A stretch of DNA of 64,000 nt from Haliotis asinina (taxonomy: Eukaryota; Mollusca; Gastropoda; Lepetellida; Haliotidae). Within the stretch, counting starts at the first letter, position 1. Each line of letters opens with the position of its first letter. Shown here one piece after another: positions 38,880 through 50,321 of this stretch. Below the pieces are notes generated by a model. The model had not been told where the DNA came from. It worked only from the letters and a program-made list of their open reading frames with translations, and searched no databases. A program made the translations under genes and the position numbers. The stretch is from the NCBI RefSeq assembly GCF_037392515.1, contig NC_090283.1:15375501-15439500 (forward strand), in the 5' to 3' direction.

Positions 38880-39300
38880 GTGAATATTTATATGTGCGCC
38901 CAATTTGAACTTGAACAAGTCGAATTTTTTAATAGTTTTGAGGTCATAAGGAAGAGAGTTCTAGAGGTTAGGGGCTGCGTAGGTGAAACAACGCTGTCGA
39001 AAAGGTTTTACTCTAAAGTAGGGAATTGTGAGAAGATCTTGGCTAATGTCAGGCACGCCATGATTTTGGCTTGAATACTGCTAAATGTCACGTGAACCTA
39101 AAAACTCAATTTTCAGGTCAAGACTTGATGATAGTCACATATACTATTTTCATTTTGCTAAGTCTCAAAACATGAATTCAACATAAAATTATGATTTGGG
39201 TCAAATTTGGTTTAAATATCTCAGCTTCAGTTTGTTATTTTTTCACCTTGTGAATTTCATATCTACTTTTGACAGGTGTTGTGCACTTGTTGATGACTCA
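38880..39300. other. Unassigned sequence
   Basis: A 64-codon plus frame (38880-39074) has no known domain. Confidence 0.4.
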
Positions 39301-39304
39301 TGAC

Positions 39305-39500
39305 ATGGAGGTACACTGTCAGGCTCCCCTTTGTTCTCGGTGCCCTTGGTTTTTGGCGCCGATCAGGGGAGTGTCCGGGTTCTCCACCGGGAACACAGCC
39401 GTTCTGGCACACTGGCTGCAATGTTGGGGAGTGTACATATTGTTCGGAAAGCTCTCGGTGGGTTAGACTTGGCAGCGTTTGCTAGGAGAACTTCCATTCG
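39305..39500 (+). repeat. Dispersed repeat shared with 9180-9330
   Basis: CCCCTTTGTTCTCGGTGCCC...TTCGGAAAG...GGTGGGTTAGACTTGGCAGC matches the minus strand of 9180-9330, with an internal length difference. Confidence 0.6.
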
Positions 39501-39694
39501 CTGTCTGGGCTGCGTGTACCTGAGCTGACGAAGAGCCTTATCAGCCTAATTGTGCCAGGATCACCCGAACCCTCACGCATTTATCATCTCAGTCTGTGAA
39601 AAATAGTGTTGAATATTTATTTCGCGCCATTCCAGGCTTCATGTCCTGCCGAAAGAGCGCACATGTAATCTGATTTGTTATTACCCTGGATAAC

Positions 39695-39770
39695 CCAAGG
39701 TTATTAGTCCGACCGGGTACCCACTTTATGCTGGGTGAGGCAATTTGGGCAAATACACGTTCCTAATTGG
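39695..39770. repeat. Dispersed repeat with CCGGGTACCCA, related to 4045-4215
   Basis: GTCCGACCGGGTACCCACTT then GCTGGGTGAGGCAATTTGG; only the opening is shared with the 4-kb copy. Confidence 0.35.
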
Positions 39771-40218
39771 ATTTTAAATTGTGATGTAATTGAAAATTGA
39801 ATGAACTATGGTAGATTTGAAAATTAATTTGTAACCATCTCTCATTTCTAATTTGTCGATGGTAATCTGTGCTGGGTAGTATATGTTTTCGTCCCGTGAT
39901 GACTGGGTAAGACGTAAATCTGCAGACACATGACCTCTGACGTGTTTGAAATTATTATGTTTATTATTCTGTGGCAAAAACTACAGAAATTTAAAATATT
40001 TCCAATGAAACATGCTACCAGTCAACACAATAAATAGTAAATCTATACGTCCATTCATAATGCTCCTTCCTTCACTACAAACGTGAATGCATAACACACA
40101 GGGTTATAATTACAAAGTGCATGTAATTATATTATATATTATTACTATTATTATTATATATTATTACTACACATTTTGCTCATGCACCTGGGAGTTATAA
40201 CTCTTCTTGGAATAATTA

Positions 40219-40412
40219 TTGTGACGTCATTCTAACTTTACGTCACAATATGATTTGAATGACGTCACCACTGTTGATGACACAACAAAACAATTGTTTA
40301 CGTGTCAATACGCGGTGAATAGTCTTTCAGTTTCCGGGAATCTAATACCATTTAATCATGTTTTTCAACCAATCAGATTACAGAACACAGCAACTTTTGG
40401 TTTACAATTCTG
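40219..40412 (-). repeat. Dispersed repeat, copy 2 (inverse of 34484-34700)
   Basis: GTGACGTCATTCTAACTTTA, GATTTGAATGACGTCACCAC and TTTTTCAACCAATCAGATTA are the reverse complement of words in copy 1; about 85% similar. Confidence 0.9.
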
Positions 40413-40629
40413 AGTATCACATAGAACTATCATTTGAATTGGCATTGATGAACATTTGTACCTACTAGTTGATATGAGATCGATGTTAATACCTCTCTTG
40501 GTGATAGTCTGTTTCTAATAATCAGAAGTAATGCCAAGTTAGCGTGATTCTGGTTAATGCCTTTTCTAAGAAGTTAAGCGTCTTGGACGTTGTCCACAGT
40601 ACGTTCTTCCATCACACGTGAATACGTAC

Positions 40630-40850
40630 AGTTCTCATGAAGATCTGTGTTAGAACTGATATTCAGCAATCCATCCTTGCCGAGTGAGACGACTGCCAGC
40701 ATCGAGTGACTTAGTTGGCACATGTCATAGTATTCTAGTTGCGTAGATCGATGTTTCATGGTGTTGATCACAGGATTGTTTGGTCCAGACTCGAGTATTT
40801 ACAGATCGAGAATAAACAGCTGGAATATTGCTGAGTTTGGAATTATACGG
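40630..40850 (+). repeat. SINE family A, decayed
   Basis: TTGGCACATGTCATAGTATT, GATCGATGTTTCATGGTGTT, ATTGTTTGGTCCAGACTCGA, GCTGGAATATTGCTGAG. Confidence 0.85.
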
Positions 40851-41200
40851 GGACAAATTAATTTAAAAGCAAACAAAAGAAACGAACACACACGCAGGCG
40901 CATATCTAGTCATTGTAAGCCCGGTGTAATATAAAGGTTTATATTCAGATATTACTAAGAACTTGCCCAAACTTTCTGGCAACATTCATGTGTATAGCCG
41001 GGCGTATTTTTTTTATCTTTTTGATAATAGTAGCTTCGTCCCAGACGGATAAAATACGACGTAGTAAGGACCCAACTGTTTAAAGTCTGTGAAACCATAG
41101 CATGACTGACAAAAATTTGCCTGATGCAAGTCCCTATTTTGACTTATACCATCATACATTCATGTGTTTCTTCAGAACAATTGATAGCCAAGGCATTTGT

Positions 41201-41372
41201 TTAGTGAGAGAGTATGTGTTTTTCTCGTCTCTCAGCAATATTCCCGCAGCATCATGGCGGGAGACACCAGAAATGTGCTTCACACAGTTGCACCCATAGG
41301 GAATCGAACCCGGGTGATCCAGTGACGAGAGAACGTTTTATAGCAGTGGTATACTCCGCCCCCAAATCCCCT
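41201..41372 (-). repeat. SINE family B, near full-length
   Basis: TTAGTGAGAGAGTATGTG, CAGCAATATTCCCGCAGC, CACCAGAAATGTGCTTCACA, GAATCGAACCCGGGTGATCC. The A-box end is diverged. Confidence 0.85.
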
Positions 41373-41398
41373 CGAACGATCAGTACCCCATCGGTTTT

Positions 41399-41412
41399 TT
41401 TATTTATTTATT
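41399..41412 (-). terminator. Candidate poly(A) signal of ankyrin gene
   Basis: Three overlapping AATAAA hexamers on the minus strand about 205 nt after the stop codon of the ankyrin gene. Confidence 0.55.
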
Positions 41413-41614
41413 TAATTTTTTTTGTCAATTTCTGAACGACGACCACAATATGGACATGTACATTCACGGATGATAGGAAGCGTAATGTATACTGCGAAGC
41501 AACGGCCATTCCTGTTTAACCATCTCTGATTCATACCTGCCTCCTGAAGTCAACATTTGAAGTTTTGTACTCCATGTCAGCTCTTCGCATATGTAACACA
41601 TATCTTGACTTGAC

Positions 41615-42234
41615 TTACTTCATTGGGCAACCACGCGACGTAAGGAGTTTCCTGATTGGATAATGTCCACGTCGGCTGGCTATCATGGCTGCTGTTTCGC
41701 CATCATTGTTCCTGGCGCTGATGTCCACTACATCCTGAGTGAGGATATATTTAACTATCACCATGTCGCCGCCGTGACAGGCTACGTGGAGGATGTTGTT
41801 GCCACCATCTTTCACTGCCGTCAGATCAGCACCCTTCTGCGTAAGAATTTCAAAGACGGCGGCACGACCCCAGCCGGCTGCCCATAATAGGGCTGTCCTG
41901 CCGCCCTGTCCTTTAGTGTTAATGTCAACCACGTTCGTGGCAAGGATAATATTGACCATCTCCACCTGTCCTCTTCGACAGGCGTAATGAAGGACGTTGT
42001 TACCGTCATCAGCGTTCAGCGACAAATCAGCTCCTTCATCGACAAGAAAGTGGAACACTTGTTTATGTTCCTTTCGCACTGCCGCCATGACGGGTGTCTG
42101 TCCTCCACGTCCTCTGCAATTGATGTCCAGTTGTCCCTCGGACAGGATGTCCTTCACTTGCTGAAGGTCACCAAGTCGGCAGGCATCGTGGAGAGCTGTG
42201 TCCGGATGTTCGTTAGGAGAGGGTTGTTGGGTTT
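41615..42234 (-). CDS. Ankyrin gene exon 4 (six ankyrin repeats, stop)
   Basis: Acceptor ATATTCTGACAG; 205 residues after the split codon, then TGA... read through RGCPMK to the stop at 41617-41615. A GTG at 42157 is internal and not a start. Confidence 0.88.
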
Positions 42235-44834
42235 CTGTCAGAATATATCATCATCATAATCATCATCATCATCATCGTCGTCGTCGTTGTCGTCTTCACC
42301 TAATGACTTCCTGTCACAATATAAACTAATGGGCAAAAGAAACGATGCCACGTCGGAATCATTGATACTACAAAACGAGAAATCATGAAGGTACAGTGAA
42401 TATTAATGCTAACAGTGAAGTCAATGACAATGTCAGTAATTGAGAAGCATGTGGTTACCGGAGACTCGCTAAGAGGGTAAGTGTTACCTGACTACGCGGA
42501 AATATACGTAACTTAAACTTTGGTGAACCTGGGTCACGTCGTCAAGTTGCAGTAATCATGCTATGGCGCAGGCATAACAGTCGCCGTCATAATGACGCTA
42601 TAACGTCAAAGTTGAATATCAAGTGCCCCTGACATATCTCTATATGTCGGGCAAGTCTTGCTTTTGTTGTTCATCCGTACTATTACCAGGACTGGTAGAA
42701 ACATCCATAGATTCACTTTAAGTGGCACAACGGTTCTTTTTGTCTGTTTTCGTCTTACCTTGATCAGGGAACTGTAGCGTCTCATTGACGTCAACGTCAA
42801 CGTCAACATCAATGTCATCAACAGCATGTTCCAGCTCGCTTAATACTGCAGAGAAGAAAGTATACAGTTCAACACACATTGCTGTGCTGTGTTTTGTGTT
42901 TTAGTAAATGACAATCAAAGGCTCAAGTATGGTGCATGTTGTTACCCTGCCTGGGGGTAGTCATTAACGAGACAACACAGACAATGGTCGCTGGTAATAT
43001 TGTGTGTCTGAGGAGTTCTGTGCGTTAATCTGTAGAATGATGTTCTTTAAACTGGCACCGAAATAAAATCGGACAAGTGCAAACAGTGCACCACTGTCGC
43101 AATACATATGTTACACATTGTATACAAGACGTTTTTTGAGCAGGACGTTAAACTCTACAATGCTCGCCATCATTGCATGTCTTTACCTTGTTCGACATAC
43201 TCCTGTGCAGCATCAGCGTCCTGTTGCTCTTTGTTACCTGAGGCATCTTCTACGTCACCGCGGCCTTCAAAATCCCTTGCAATCTCACTGTCTGGTGGCC
43301 CCTGTACAGTCATTGTATCGTCAAAAACCTGCTGTTCAAATTCTTGTCCAGGAATTGTCACAGGAGTTTCATGGTCACTCGGTAGATCCCTGTTTCCAGA
43401 GTCTTGAACTAAATCTGGTGTGATATCAGTCTCATGTGAATCCTCCACCTCCGACAGGTCTTCACTTTCGTCTTGTTGACAGAGTTCCTGCGTTGTGTCA
43501 GTGTCACGTTTGGTCTGCTCTTGCACTGTGGTCTGGTTCTTCAGTGTAATCTCATGATCGTGCCGTGTGGTCCCATCCTCTTCGAGCGTGGTATCATTCT
43601 CCTGACGTTTGGTCTCATTTTCATGCAGTGTAATCTCATGTTCCTGAAGTGTGGTCTCATCCGGATCTGGTTTGATCTGAGTCTCTTTCAATGTGTTCTC
43701 ATTCTCTAGGAGTGTGTCCGTAGCTTCCAGTGGCCCAGTCTCAATCGCTGTAACCTCCCCTCCACTGTGTCGCTCCGATCCTGAAGATCCAATGGATCCT
43801 TTCTTGCTTCCCGTATCGTCGTGCTGATCATATACCGCTGGAGTTCCGGACACCTGTAGTTCCTCGTGGATCAACAAATCATCACTACCACCCGGCTGGT
43901 CAATTCCCTGCGTCAGCTCGTCCTTAGTAGTGACTGTATGATCAACTGAGCAAAGTTGATCAGATCCATGTGTTTCCCCACGTTGTTCCCCCTCGAAAGG
44001 TGGATCAATCTTATCGCAATCCCCCGTTGGTCCATCGTCACGTAGCTCTCCCTCCCGGGATGGATCCTCTTTCTGATCACATTCCTGTGTAGTCCAGCCG
44101 CCCTGCGATTTCCCTTTCATTGTTGGACCTGATGGATCCTTGCTTTCAGCATACTCATCTTGTTCTTTCGTCCTCTTATAATCCTTGGAGCCTTTCCGAT
44201 TCAGTGTATCTTCGTGATCATTATTATCAGTTTCCTTAGTAGGTTTGGATTCCAGTTGTTCATCCCCAGACAATGTACCTCCTCTTTCACCATGCTGATG
44301 AAATGTTTGTGTAGTGTTGGTGTCCCCAACAATCCCTGTTTCTTCCCCGTCACTCTGAACTACAGAGTCCTGTTTCTCCCCACTTCTAAGATGCTCAGCA
44401 TCTTCTCTCAAAGCTGAATCACAAAACGATCATCATATATCCCTTACAACAACTAGATGGACAATGGTCATTTGTGCTTCATGACGACATATATTATCCA
44501 TATGCGTCACCTATAACTACACCTAAGTTATATTTGCTCCCTACAGAGCTGTGAAATATCATATGTTTATTCATGCGGTTAAAACATCACAAATATATGG
44601 ACGCCCTGATATAAGCACTGAATCTTCATTATCAGAATTTGTTTTATTAATTCTAAATAAGGAGAAAAACGTAGTGTTTTATTGTTTTGTAATTGGGAAT
44701 GATTCTTGTTATGTGACTTACATACCCCCAGTGATGCCCTCAGCTCCTATTAGTGGTTCTGTTTTAGTATACACCTCCCCATCCTCATCCTTGGCAGTCC
44801 ACAGACAGCACGGAAAGAACAGCGATCCTGCCAT
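41615..44834 (-). CDS. Ankyrin-repeat protein with long acidic repeat-bearing N-terminal region, complete, 4 exons
   Basis: Coding exons are 44834-44726, 44413-43187, 42845-42759 and 42234-41615. The joined frame is 2043 nt, 680 residues. Every junction is GT-AG and phase 1, which strongly supports the model. Residues 1-12 (MAGSLFFPCCLW) hold a Cys pair that could be lipid-modified (inference). Residues 38-445 are hydrophilic, rich in Asp, Glu, Thr, Gln and Gly, with no fold recognised. Residues about 269-343 hold degenerate 7-residue repeats of the type TTLQEHE, ITLHENE, TTLEEDG. Exon 3 adds an acidic DDIDVDVDVDVN run. Residues 487-680 are six ankyrin repeats (TALHDACRLGDLQQVKDILS, NNVLHYACRRGQVEMVNIIL, NNILHVACHGGDMVIVKYIL among them), reaching almost to the stop. 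Ankyrin repeats bind partner proteins; the partner here is unknown. The symmetrical phase-1 exons suggest easy gain and loss of modules. I do not recognise an orthologue. Confidence 0.85.
42243..42298. repeat. (ATC)n/(GTC)n trinucleotide repeat beside the exon 4 acceptor
   Basis: ATCATCATCATAATCATC followed by CGTCGTCGTCG, ending about 8 bp from the acceptor. On the transcribed strand it reads GAC/GAT, so the usual pyrimidine tract is absent. Confidence 0.92.
42759..42845 (-). CDS. Ankyrin gene exon 3
   Basis: 87 bp between CTTCTCTGCAG and CAAG|GTAAGA, phase 1 in and out. It contains a coding GTTGAC hexamer repeat (DVDVDV). Confidence 0.82.
43187..44413 (-). CDS. Ankyrin gene exon 2 (long acidic exon)
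   Basis: 1227 bp with one uninterrupted frame, acceptor GTGATTCAG, donor CAAG|GTAAAG. Such an open length in AT-rich intergenic sequence is itself strong evidence of coding. Confidence 0.88.
44726..44834 (-). CDS. Ankyrin gene exon 1
   Basis: ATG at 44834-44832, 36 codons plus 1 nt, donor GGGG|GTATGTAAG. A possible acceptor TTTCAACAG ends at 44849, so a further 5' non-coding exon may exist. Confidence 0.75.
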
Positions 44835-44849
44835 ATCTGACACAGATCC

Positions 44850-46160
44850 TGTTGAAATATATCTGAAATTAATCGTTGCTGAAACATGACACCTGACAGG
44901 TTCCTAAGCTTATATCAAAACGATTTATTAAAAGATGCGAGAATTATTGGCACACCCACACTGCTGCGTGACTATGGGGTTTTGTTTTGAATATTTTTAT
45001 TTATCAGTAAAGATCCTTTGTTCTTGAGGTTAGGGAAAGCTGATGCTTCAAGAATCATGATGAGGGCAGGTAGAGCATTCGGGTCAGTCAGTAAAGGTTA
45101 TAGCCGTAACAGCGTAAAATCGGGATCGATCCAACTGAGACACGTTACACATGCCAATCTCGTCTTCATGATAAACTAACTAGTCTGGTGAGTATTATTT
45201 GCAGCGTTAGCGACATTTCACAGTTGTGATGCTTGTATCATGGCGTTGCTATATCACATCTCTGTAATCGAGTGAAATGAATTCGGTTGTATGTCATTTT
45301 TCTGTGGTTACTATCACGTAAACAAAGAGTGATGGAGATAGGAGATAAATCGAGCACATGTGTCAACTGAATTCTACCCACCGTGTTGTACAGACGAGGT
45401 GTGTCACTCACTCTACTTCCTGGATGACCGTACCTTCCACGTCCATCATATTGTCAAACCAAACATCTCACCAACCGCACAAAGGTTTCCAGCAAAGTCA
45501 AATTAGAAAGACTGAAATAGACACAGTTCCACAACGGCCATAGGATTAAGCCAAGGAGACACCTTCACCCCAGATGTATTTGTGTTATCCTATCCGTGCA
45601 CAATACTAACTGGATGGGATATATATATATATATACAGGGTTCTTCTTGTTTACATTATTCACAATGGTGTTCCACCCAGTCACGCCGCAATGTTCAATA
45701 GCAAAGCAGGGCAGGTTACGGGTGTGCGTGTGTGTAAAGCAATTGTGGGTATTCACGCTGCATGTTTTCCTGACCTATTTCATTTCAATAGCGGCACAAG
45801 ACGCCCCATACAGCTGCACATCCGCATTTTGAAGCGGCGTCACGCATGAGGGGTTTTGAAATTTAGAAACAAGTGGTGAAAATTACACATCGTTTCCAAA
45901 CGTGATAACTTATTTCAAATACGCCATGGATAGCCACGTCACTGATATGTATAGCCTCAATCAAGTGACATGACGCTAGATTTCTTAGTCGTTTGACATG
46001 GACTGCCTTGGGTCAGATACAACAAATACCAAACCTGGTGACAAAATAAACATAGGACCTTGTTTGGTGGGTTGAAGCTATACATGCATGCCTGTCAGTT
46101 CCGTATGTGAATGCTTTTGAAATGTAAATGATGTGAAGTGCTGAACGAAAATTACGATAT
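44850..46160. other. Unassigned intergenic sequence
   Basis: An (AT)n microsatellite lies at 45613-45632. No gene was recognised. The upstream promoter of the ankyrin gene should be here, but no TATA box stands out. Confidence 0.45.
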
Positions 46161-46167
46161 TGTGTTT

Positions 46168-46343
46168 TCACTTGTTTGTTTCTTTTTTATAGCATACACT
46201 TTATGGATAAAAACTTCTTTTATTTGTGAAAGCGATAAAATGCTTACAACAGTACAAGAATCTGTACCGGAACGTCGATGTCACTATCAATAGAAGTTGT
46301 TATGCATAAAATTTGTTCTATGAAAAAAGAAACAAACAAGTGA
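46168..46343. mobile_element. Inverted-repeat element with CACTTGTTTGTTTC ends
   Basis: TCACTTGTTTGTTTCTTTTT...TTATGGATAA is mirrored by TTATGCATAAAATTTG...AAAAAAGAAACAAACAAGTGA; arms about 43 bp. Confidence 0.75.
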
Positions 46344-46461
46344 AGTCGTTCGTTCGCTCTATTCCATTTTCACAACGGTACAAGAATCTGTACCGAAAGG
46401 TCGTTCCCATTAATAAAAGAGGTTGTTACGTGTGTTTGTTATCCATAAAGTTTGGTCTATG
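46244..46461. repeat. Direct repeat with internal palindrome GGTACAGATTCTTGTAC
   Basis: GTACAAGAATCTGTACCGGA at about 46251 and GTACAAGAATCTGTACCGAA at about 46378 begin similar segments that both continue to GTTGTTA(T/C)G and AAA(A/G)TTTG(T/G)TCTATG. Confidence 0.75.
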
Positions 46462-46769
46462 TTGTACTTAATTTCTATAATGCCACTTAAAGAATAGGTT
46501 TTATTTATTTATTTTTGTGTTTGTTTGTTTGACGCTGTCCCTGGAAGTATTTCAGCAAGTGACACACAGTGGTTTTATCCCATCGAGTTTTGTCCACTCA
46601 GACTGGTGGACGATGGACGATAGAGTGAGCAGCGACCAGCAGCCACAAGGTATTAGGGAAAACTACGAACCATGTGAAAGATCCATGGGGTCAACTTTGA
46701 CATCTTTTGGTGATCACGTTTAACCTTAGATCACGGCCAAAAACGTGATGCGTGCGTGTTTGAGTCAGA

Positions 46770-47040
46770 GAGAGAGAGAGGGAGAGAGAGAGAGGGAGAG
46801 TGCGTGTGTGTGAGAGAGAGAGAGACAGACAGAGAGACTGAGACAGACAGACGAAGGAGTGTACTCATGTGTGCCACGCGTACGTACGTGCGTGCGTGCG
46901 TGCGTGAGTGAGTGTTCGTTCATGTCTGTGTTTGTATGTGTGGGCATGAATGTGTTCATGTGTGTCTGTATTTGTGTGTATGTGCGTGTGACTAAGCCAG
47001 GGAGAGTGTGTGTGTAGGTGTATTTGTGTGCGTGTGGGTG
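46770..47040. repeat. (AG)n, (TGCG)n and (GT)n low-complexity tract
   Basis: Successive GAGAGAGAG, GACAGACAG, CGTGCGTGCGTG and GTGTGTATG tracts. All overlapping open frames are artefacts of the repeats. Confidence 0.95.
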
Positions 47041-47135
47041 CTGGTTTGTAAGGTAAGGATAGTTGGAGATGGGTCACACGTCATGCTACACACTGTAGTG
47101 GGCAGACCAACACTGCTACATAAATCTACTACAGT

Positions 47136-47228
47136 TGGAGTGAGTGAGTGAGTGAGTTTACCTTTACGCCGCATTCAGCAATATTCCAGCAATATGGCGG
47201 CGGTCTGTAAATAATCGAGTCTGGAACT
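47136..47228 (-). repeat. SINE family A, 3' end only
   Basis: GAGTGAGTGAGTGAGTTTAC, CAATATTCCAGCAATATGGC, ATAATCGAGTCTGGAAC. 5'-truncated, as expected for reverse-transcribed copies. Confidence 0.9.
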
Positions 47229-47554
47229 GTAGCTGGAACTAGACGGTCAAACTATTTATAGCTAAAGCTTATAGTTTTGAAAGTGTGCACGGGACTGCAA
47301 GACCCTTGTGTAGTTTATGATAATAATAATTAGTTCATGATTATCAACATAGAATTTAAAGTTTTGTTAAACTACAAGTGAAATACAGAGGCATTGTATA
47401 TTGTATATATTTTTGTATATTATTAATTATTGACACTCACAAATAAGAAATTATGGCAACAATGCTATGGCTCTGTTTATGCTCGAAGTGATGAACCACA
47501 TTCCATCCAACTTCAGTGTCATTCGTACTACCCATGTGGTGTGTCACGTGACAG

Positions 47555-48160
47555 ATTTGATAGAGTGTACGGTTCATACACTTCGCTATGTTGGGAAGAG
47601 CTGCGATGATGTATTCCATGCCTACCAGCCGCACGCTAAATTGTCATACACAATGCTATGTTGGGAAGAGCTACGATGTTGTACACCATGCTAATCAGTC
47701 ACAAGCTAAATTGTCATACACAATGCTGTTTTGGGAAGAGTTACGATATTATAAACCATGCTTAAGAGCCCCAGACTAAATTGTCATACTATTTTAGGAA
47801 GTGATACGATGTTACTCACCATGCTAAACAGCCTCTGGCTAAATTGTCATACTCGTCGCTACGTTGTGAAGAGCTAGGATGTTATACACCATGCTAACCA
47901 GCCACAGGCTAAATTGTCATACACAACCTATGATGGGAAGAGCCGCGATGTTATACACCATTCCTAACAGCCCAAGACTAAATTGTCATGCACATCGCTA
48001 TGTTGGGAGGAGCTACGATGTTGCACACCATGCTAAACAGCACCAGACTAAACTGTCATATGCAACGCTATATCGGGGAGAGCTACGATGTTATACGCCA
48101 TGCAAAACTACCTCAGTCCAAATTGTCATGCTCAAAGCTGCCTGACCTCGAGCGACAATG
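47555..48160. repeat. 70-bp minisatellite, about nine copies
   Basis: CTAAATTGTCATAC starts units at 47636, 47706, 47776, 47839, 47909, 47978, 48048 and 48118; spacing is 70 with one 63 and one 69. Each has GGGAAGAGCTACGATGTT and CACCATGCTAA. The frames it opens are not genes. Confidence 0.95.
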
Positions 48161-48559
48161 TCATACACTATGTCATGGGACCAAAGGTCATATGTCGATG
48201 CACTAAGCTTCCTGACTGCAAGACTATATAAAGTAAGTCGCCCCTTATCCTTTTTATAATAGTTTGAAATCTTTCTCTGCGCGGACTTGTATAAAGCTTT
48301 AGAATCAAATACAACATAAGTATCGACGTATCTTGGGGTTTTAGAGTCAAGTCAAAACAGATAACTGTTTTTGTATGTCTTTGGAGGGACTCTTCCTCTG
48401 GTTCAAGTTGGCCTTGGTTTTGACCTTTTATAAAGCAGTCAACTTAGCCATGCTGTTTCCTCTTTATAAGGTACTTTTTTCTGAGTTGACAACATCGCGC
48501 AGAGAACTATCTCACTGATGAAGATTGTTATTGTCACCAGTAGACAAGTAACCAGTGAC

Positions 48560-48680
48560 TATATCGCCACCACGCCCCAGCTATATGATGGACAAACAAT
48601 CCGGTGAATGATATTGTGAGCATCGATTTACACAGTTGGGATAGGGTGACATGAATCAACCAAGTCAGCGAGTCTGACTA
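48560..48680 (-). repeat. SINE family A, decayed, head-to-head with the next
   Basis: CCAGCTATATGATGG, CAATCCGGTGAATGATATTG, AATCAACCAAGTCAGCGAGT. Confidence 0.75.
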
Positions 48681-48825
48681 TGTTGACATATGTCATCGGT
48701 TCCCGACCGATGCTCATGATATTGGTCACTGCATTGTCTGGTCCAGACTCGATCATTTACAGACCTCCGCCACATAGCTGGAATATTGCTGAGAGCGGCT
48801 TAGAACTAAACTCATTCAGAAACCC
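48681..48825 (+). repeat. SINE family A, 3' half
   Basis: TTGACATATGTCATCGGTTC, TCTGGTCCAGACTCGATCAT, AGCTGGAATATTGCTGAGAG, AACTAAACTCATTC. Opposite orientation to its left neighbour. Confidence 0.85.
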
Positions 48826-48864
48826 TAGGGATATGCTTTAGATTTTGGTCCCCTGTGGTCGCAT

Positions 48865-49035
48865 CGCATGCTGTTGATCACTGGATTGTCTGGTTTGATG
48901 CCATATTCTGAGAGTACCTTGGCTATTGCCGTGAGTGGCGTTAAACAATAAACAAACAACAACCTTATGACTTGCATGGATCGATGCTTTTGAAGTTAGT
49001 CAGTGGATTATCTGGTCCAGACTCCACAGCAGTGT
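48865..49035 (+). repeat. SINE family A fragments
   Basis: GTTGATCACTGGATTGTCTG at 48873 and AGTGGATTATCTGGTCCAGA at 49002 are two separate remnants. Confidence 0.6.
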
Positions 49036-49985
49036 CGAGTCATAGAACTGGCACATTGTTTGGTGGGCTTTATACGTGAGAATGAGAGACAGAATGAAAT
49101 TACGTAAAAACTACCCTAAAATATATTTAAAAAATTCGAATTTGTTGTGGAATATCAACGCGGGTCCGAATAAACAGAACCATAAGAAGCACTCGTAAAA
49201 TATCACACTGACGCATGTGAAATATGATGCTATTGTTTCCAGACAAAACGCCTTTTCGTGATTCATTCCCATGAACAAAACAATATAGCTATGGTTGGAC
49301 AATATATAGCAGTTTGTTGTCCAATGCCCACTCTCAGCAGATTCCTTCCTGTTTCCGGTTTTCTTTCGTCCGCCAAATCACACCACCTCCTGTTTTCGAA
49401 AAACGTATATCGCAATTTATGGTGGGCTTTTAAAACTTAGTTCCTCTTTCCACAGCTTTCGGTGTTACTGTTTTATGAGATACAGTGCAGAAGCTCAAAG
49501 AAACTGTTTCTGTATTTGTGCAACCAAAGCAGTGAGAGGGTGAGGGAGTTTAAAGGAGAGTATGAGAGAATTGCAATAATTTGCTGGGTGAAAGATAACG
49601 TCATCAGAAACATATACCCAAAGTTTCAATTACAAATTATGCATATTTACGTCTTAATCGTGAAAACAGTTTCTGTTATCAGAGTGTCGGCCATTATGCG
49701 TATTCGGCTGGAAGTCACGTGACCGTTCCTCTTTTGACGTCAGTTGTGAGTCCAAAGACCAAGCGCCACAGTAATACCAGCCGTGTTGTTTCTGTCGTTT
49801 TTGTTCATGATACGATGGTTTATTCTGTTGCTTGGGGATGCACGAAATCATTGAACAAAACGAGCCACCATTTCATCCGTTTTCCACGTTAAAGGACACA
49901 TTAAATCAAGAGAAATGTTCGGATCATTCCGAGTCAAGCGCGCTTATTTTCAAGACCAGATGCATCGGAAAGCACTCACCAGTCA

Positions 49986-50031
<46 letters not shown>

Positions 50032-50100
50032 TCTCTCTGTCTCTCTCTCCCTCCCTCCCTCTCTCTCTCTCTCTCTCTTTCTGTGTGTGTGTGTGTGTTT
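49986..50100. repeat. (ATC)n, (CT)n and (GT)n compound microsatellite
   Basis: About 15 ATC units, then CTCTCTCT and TGTGTGTG tracts. Confidence 0.97.
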
Positions 50101-50286
50101 GTCAACTGTTATACCGTTTTTTGTGTAATTCATCTGTTTAAACAGTCCGCCTGTTTTTGTACAGTGAGTTTTTAGTGAGTGAAGTTAGTTTTACACCGCA
50201 CTCAGCGTTTTTGTACAAGGGGGTAAATGGGACGATATTGACGTGCAAGGGTCAGAGAGTGGATGGGGCAATGTGTGCTAGCCCGT

Positions 50287-50290
50287 GCGC

Positions 50291-50321
<31 letters not shown>

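Noticed and set aside
43118..43423. Plus-strand open frames of about 100 codons
   Set aside because: They are shadows of the long ankyrin-gene exon 2 on the minus strand.
46545..46651. Possible plus-strand exon bounded by TATTTCAG and CACAAG|GTATTAG
   Set aside because: Splice-like borders are present, but the frame has no domain and no partner exon was found nearby.
47467..48206. Several open frames with repeated PCYVGKSYD-like words
   Set aside because: They are translations of the 70-bp minisatellite; 70 is not a multiple of three, so units are read in different frames.
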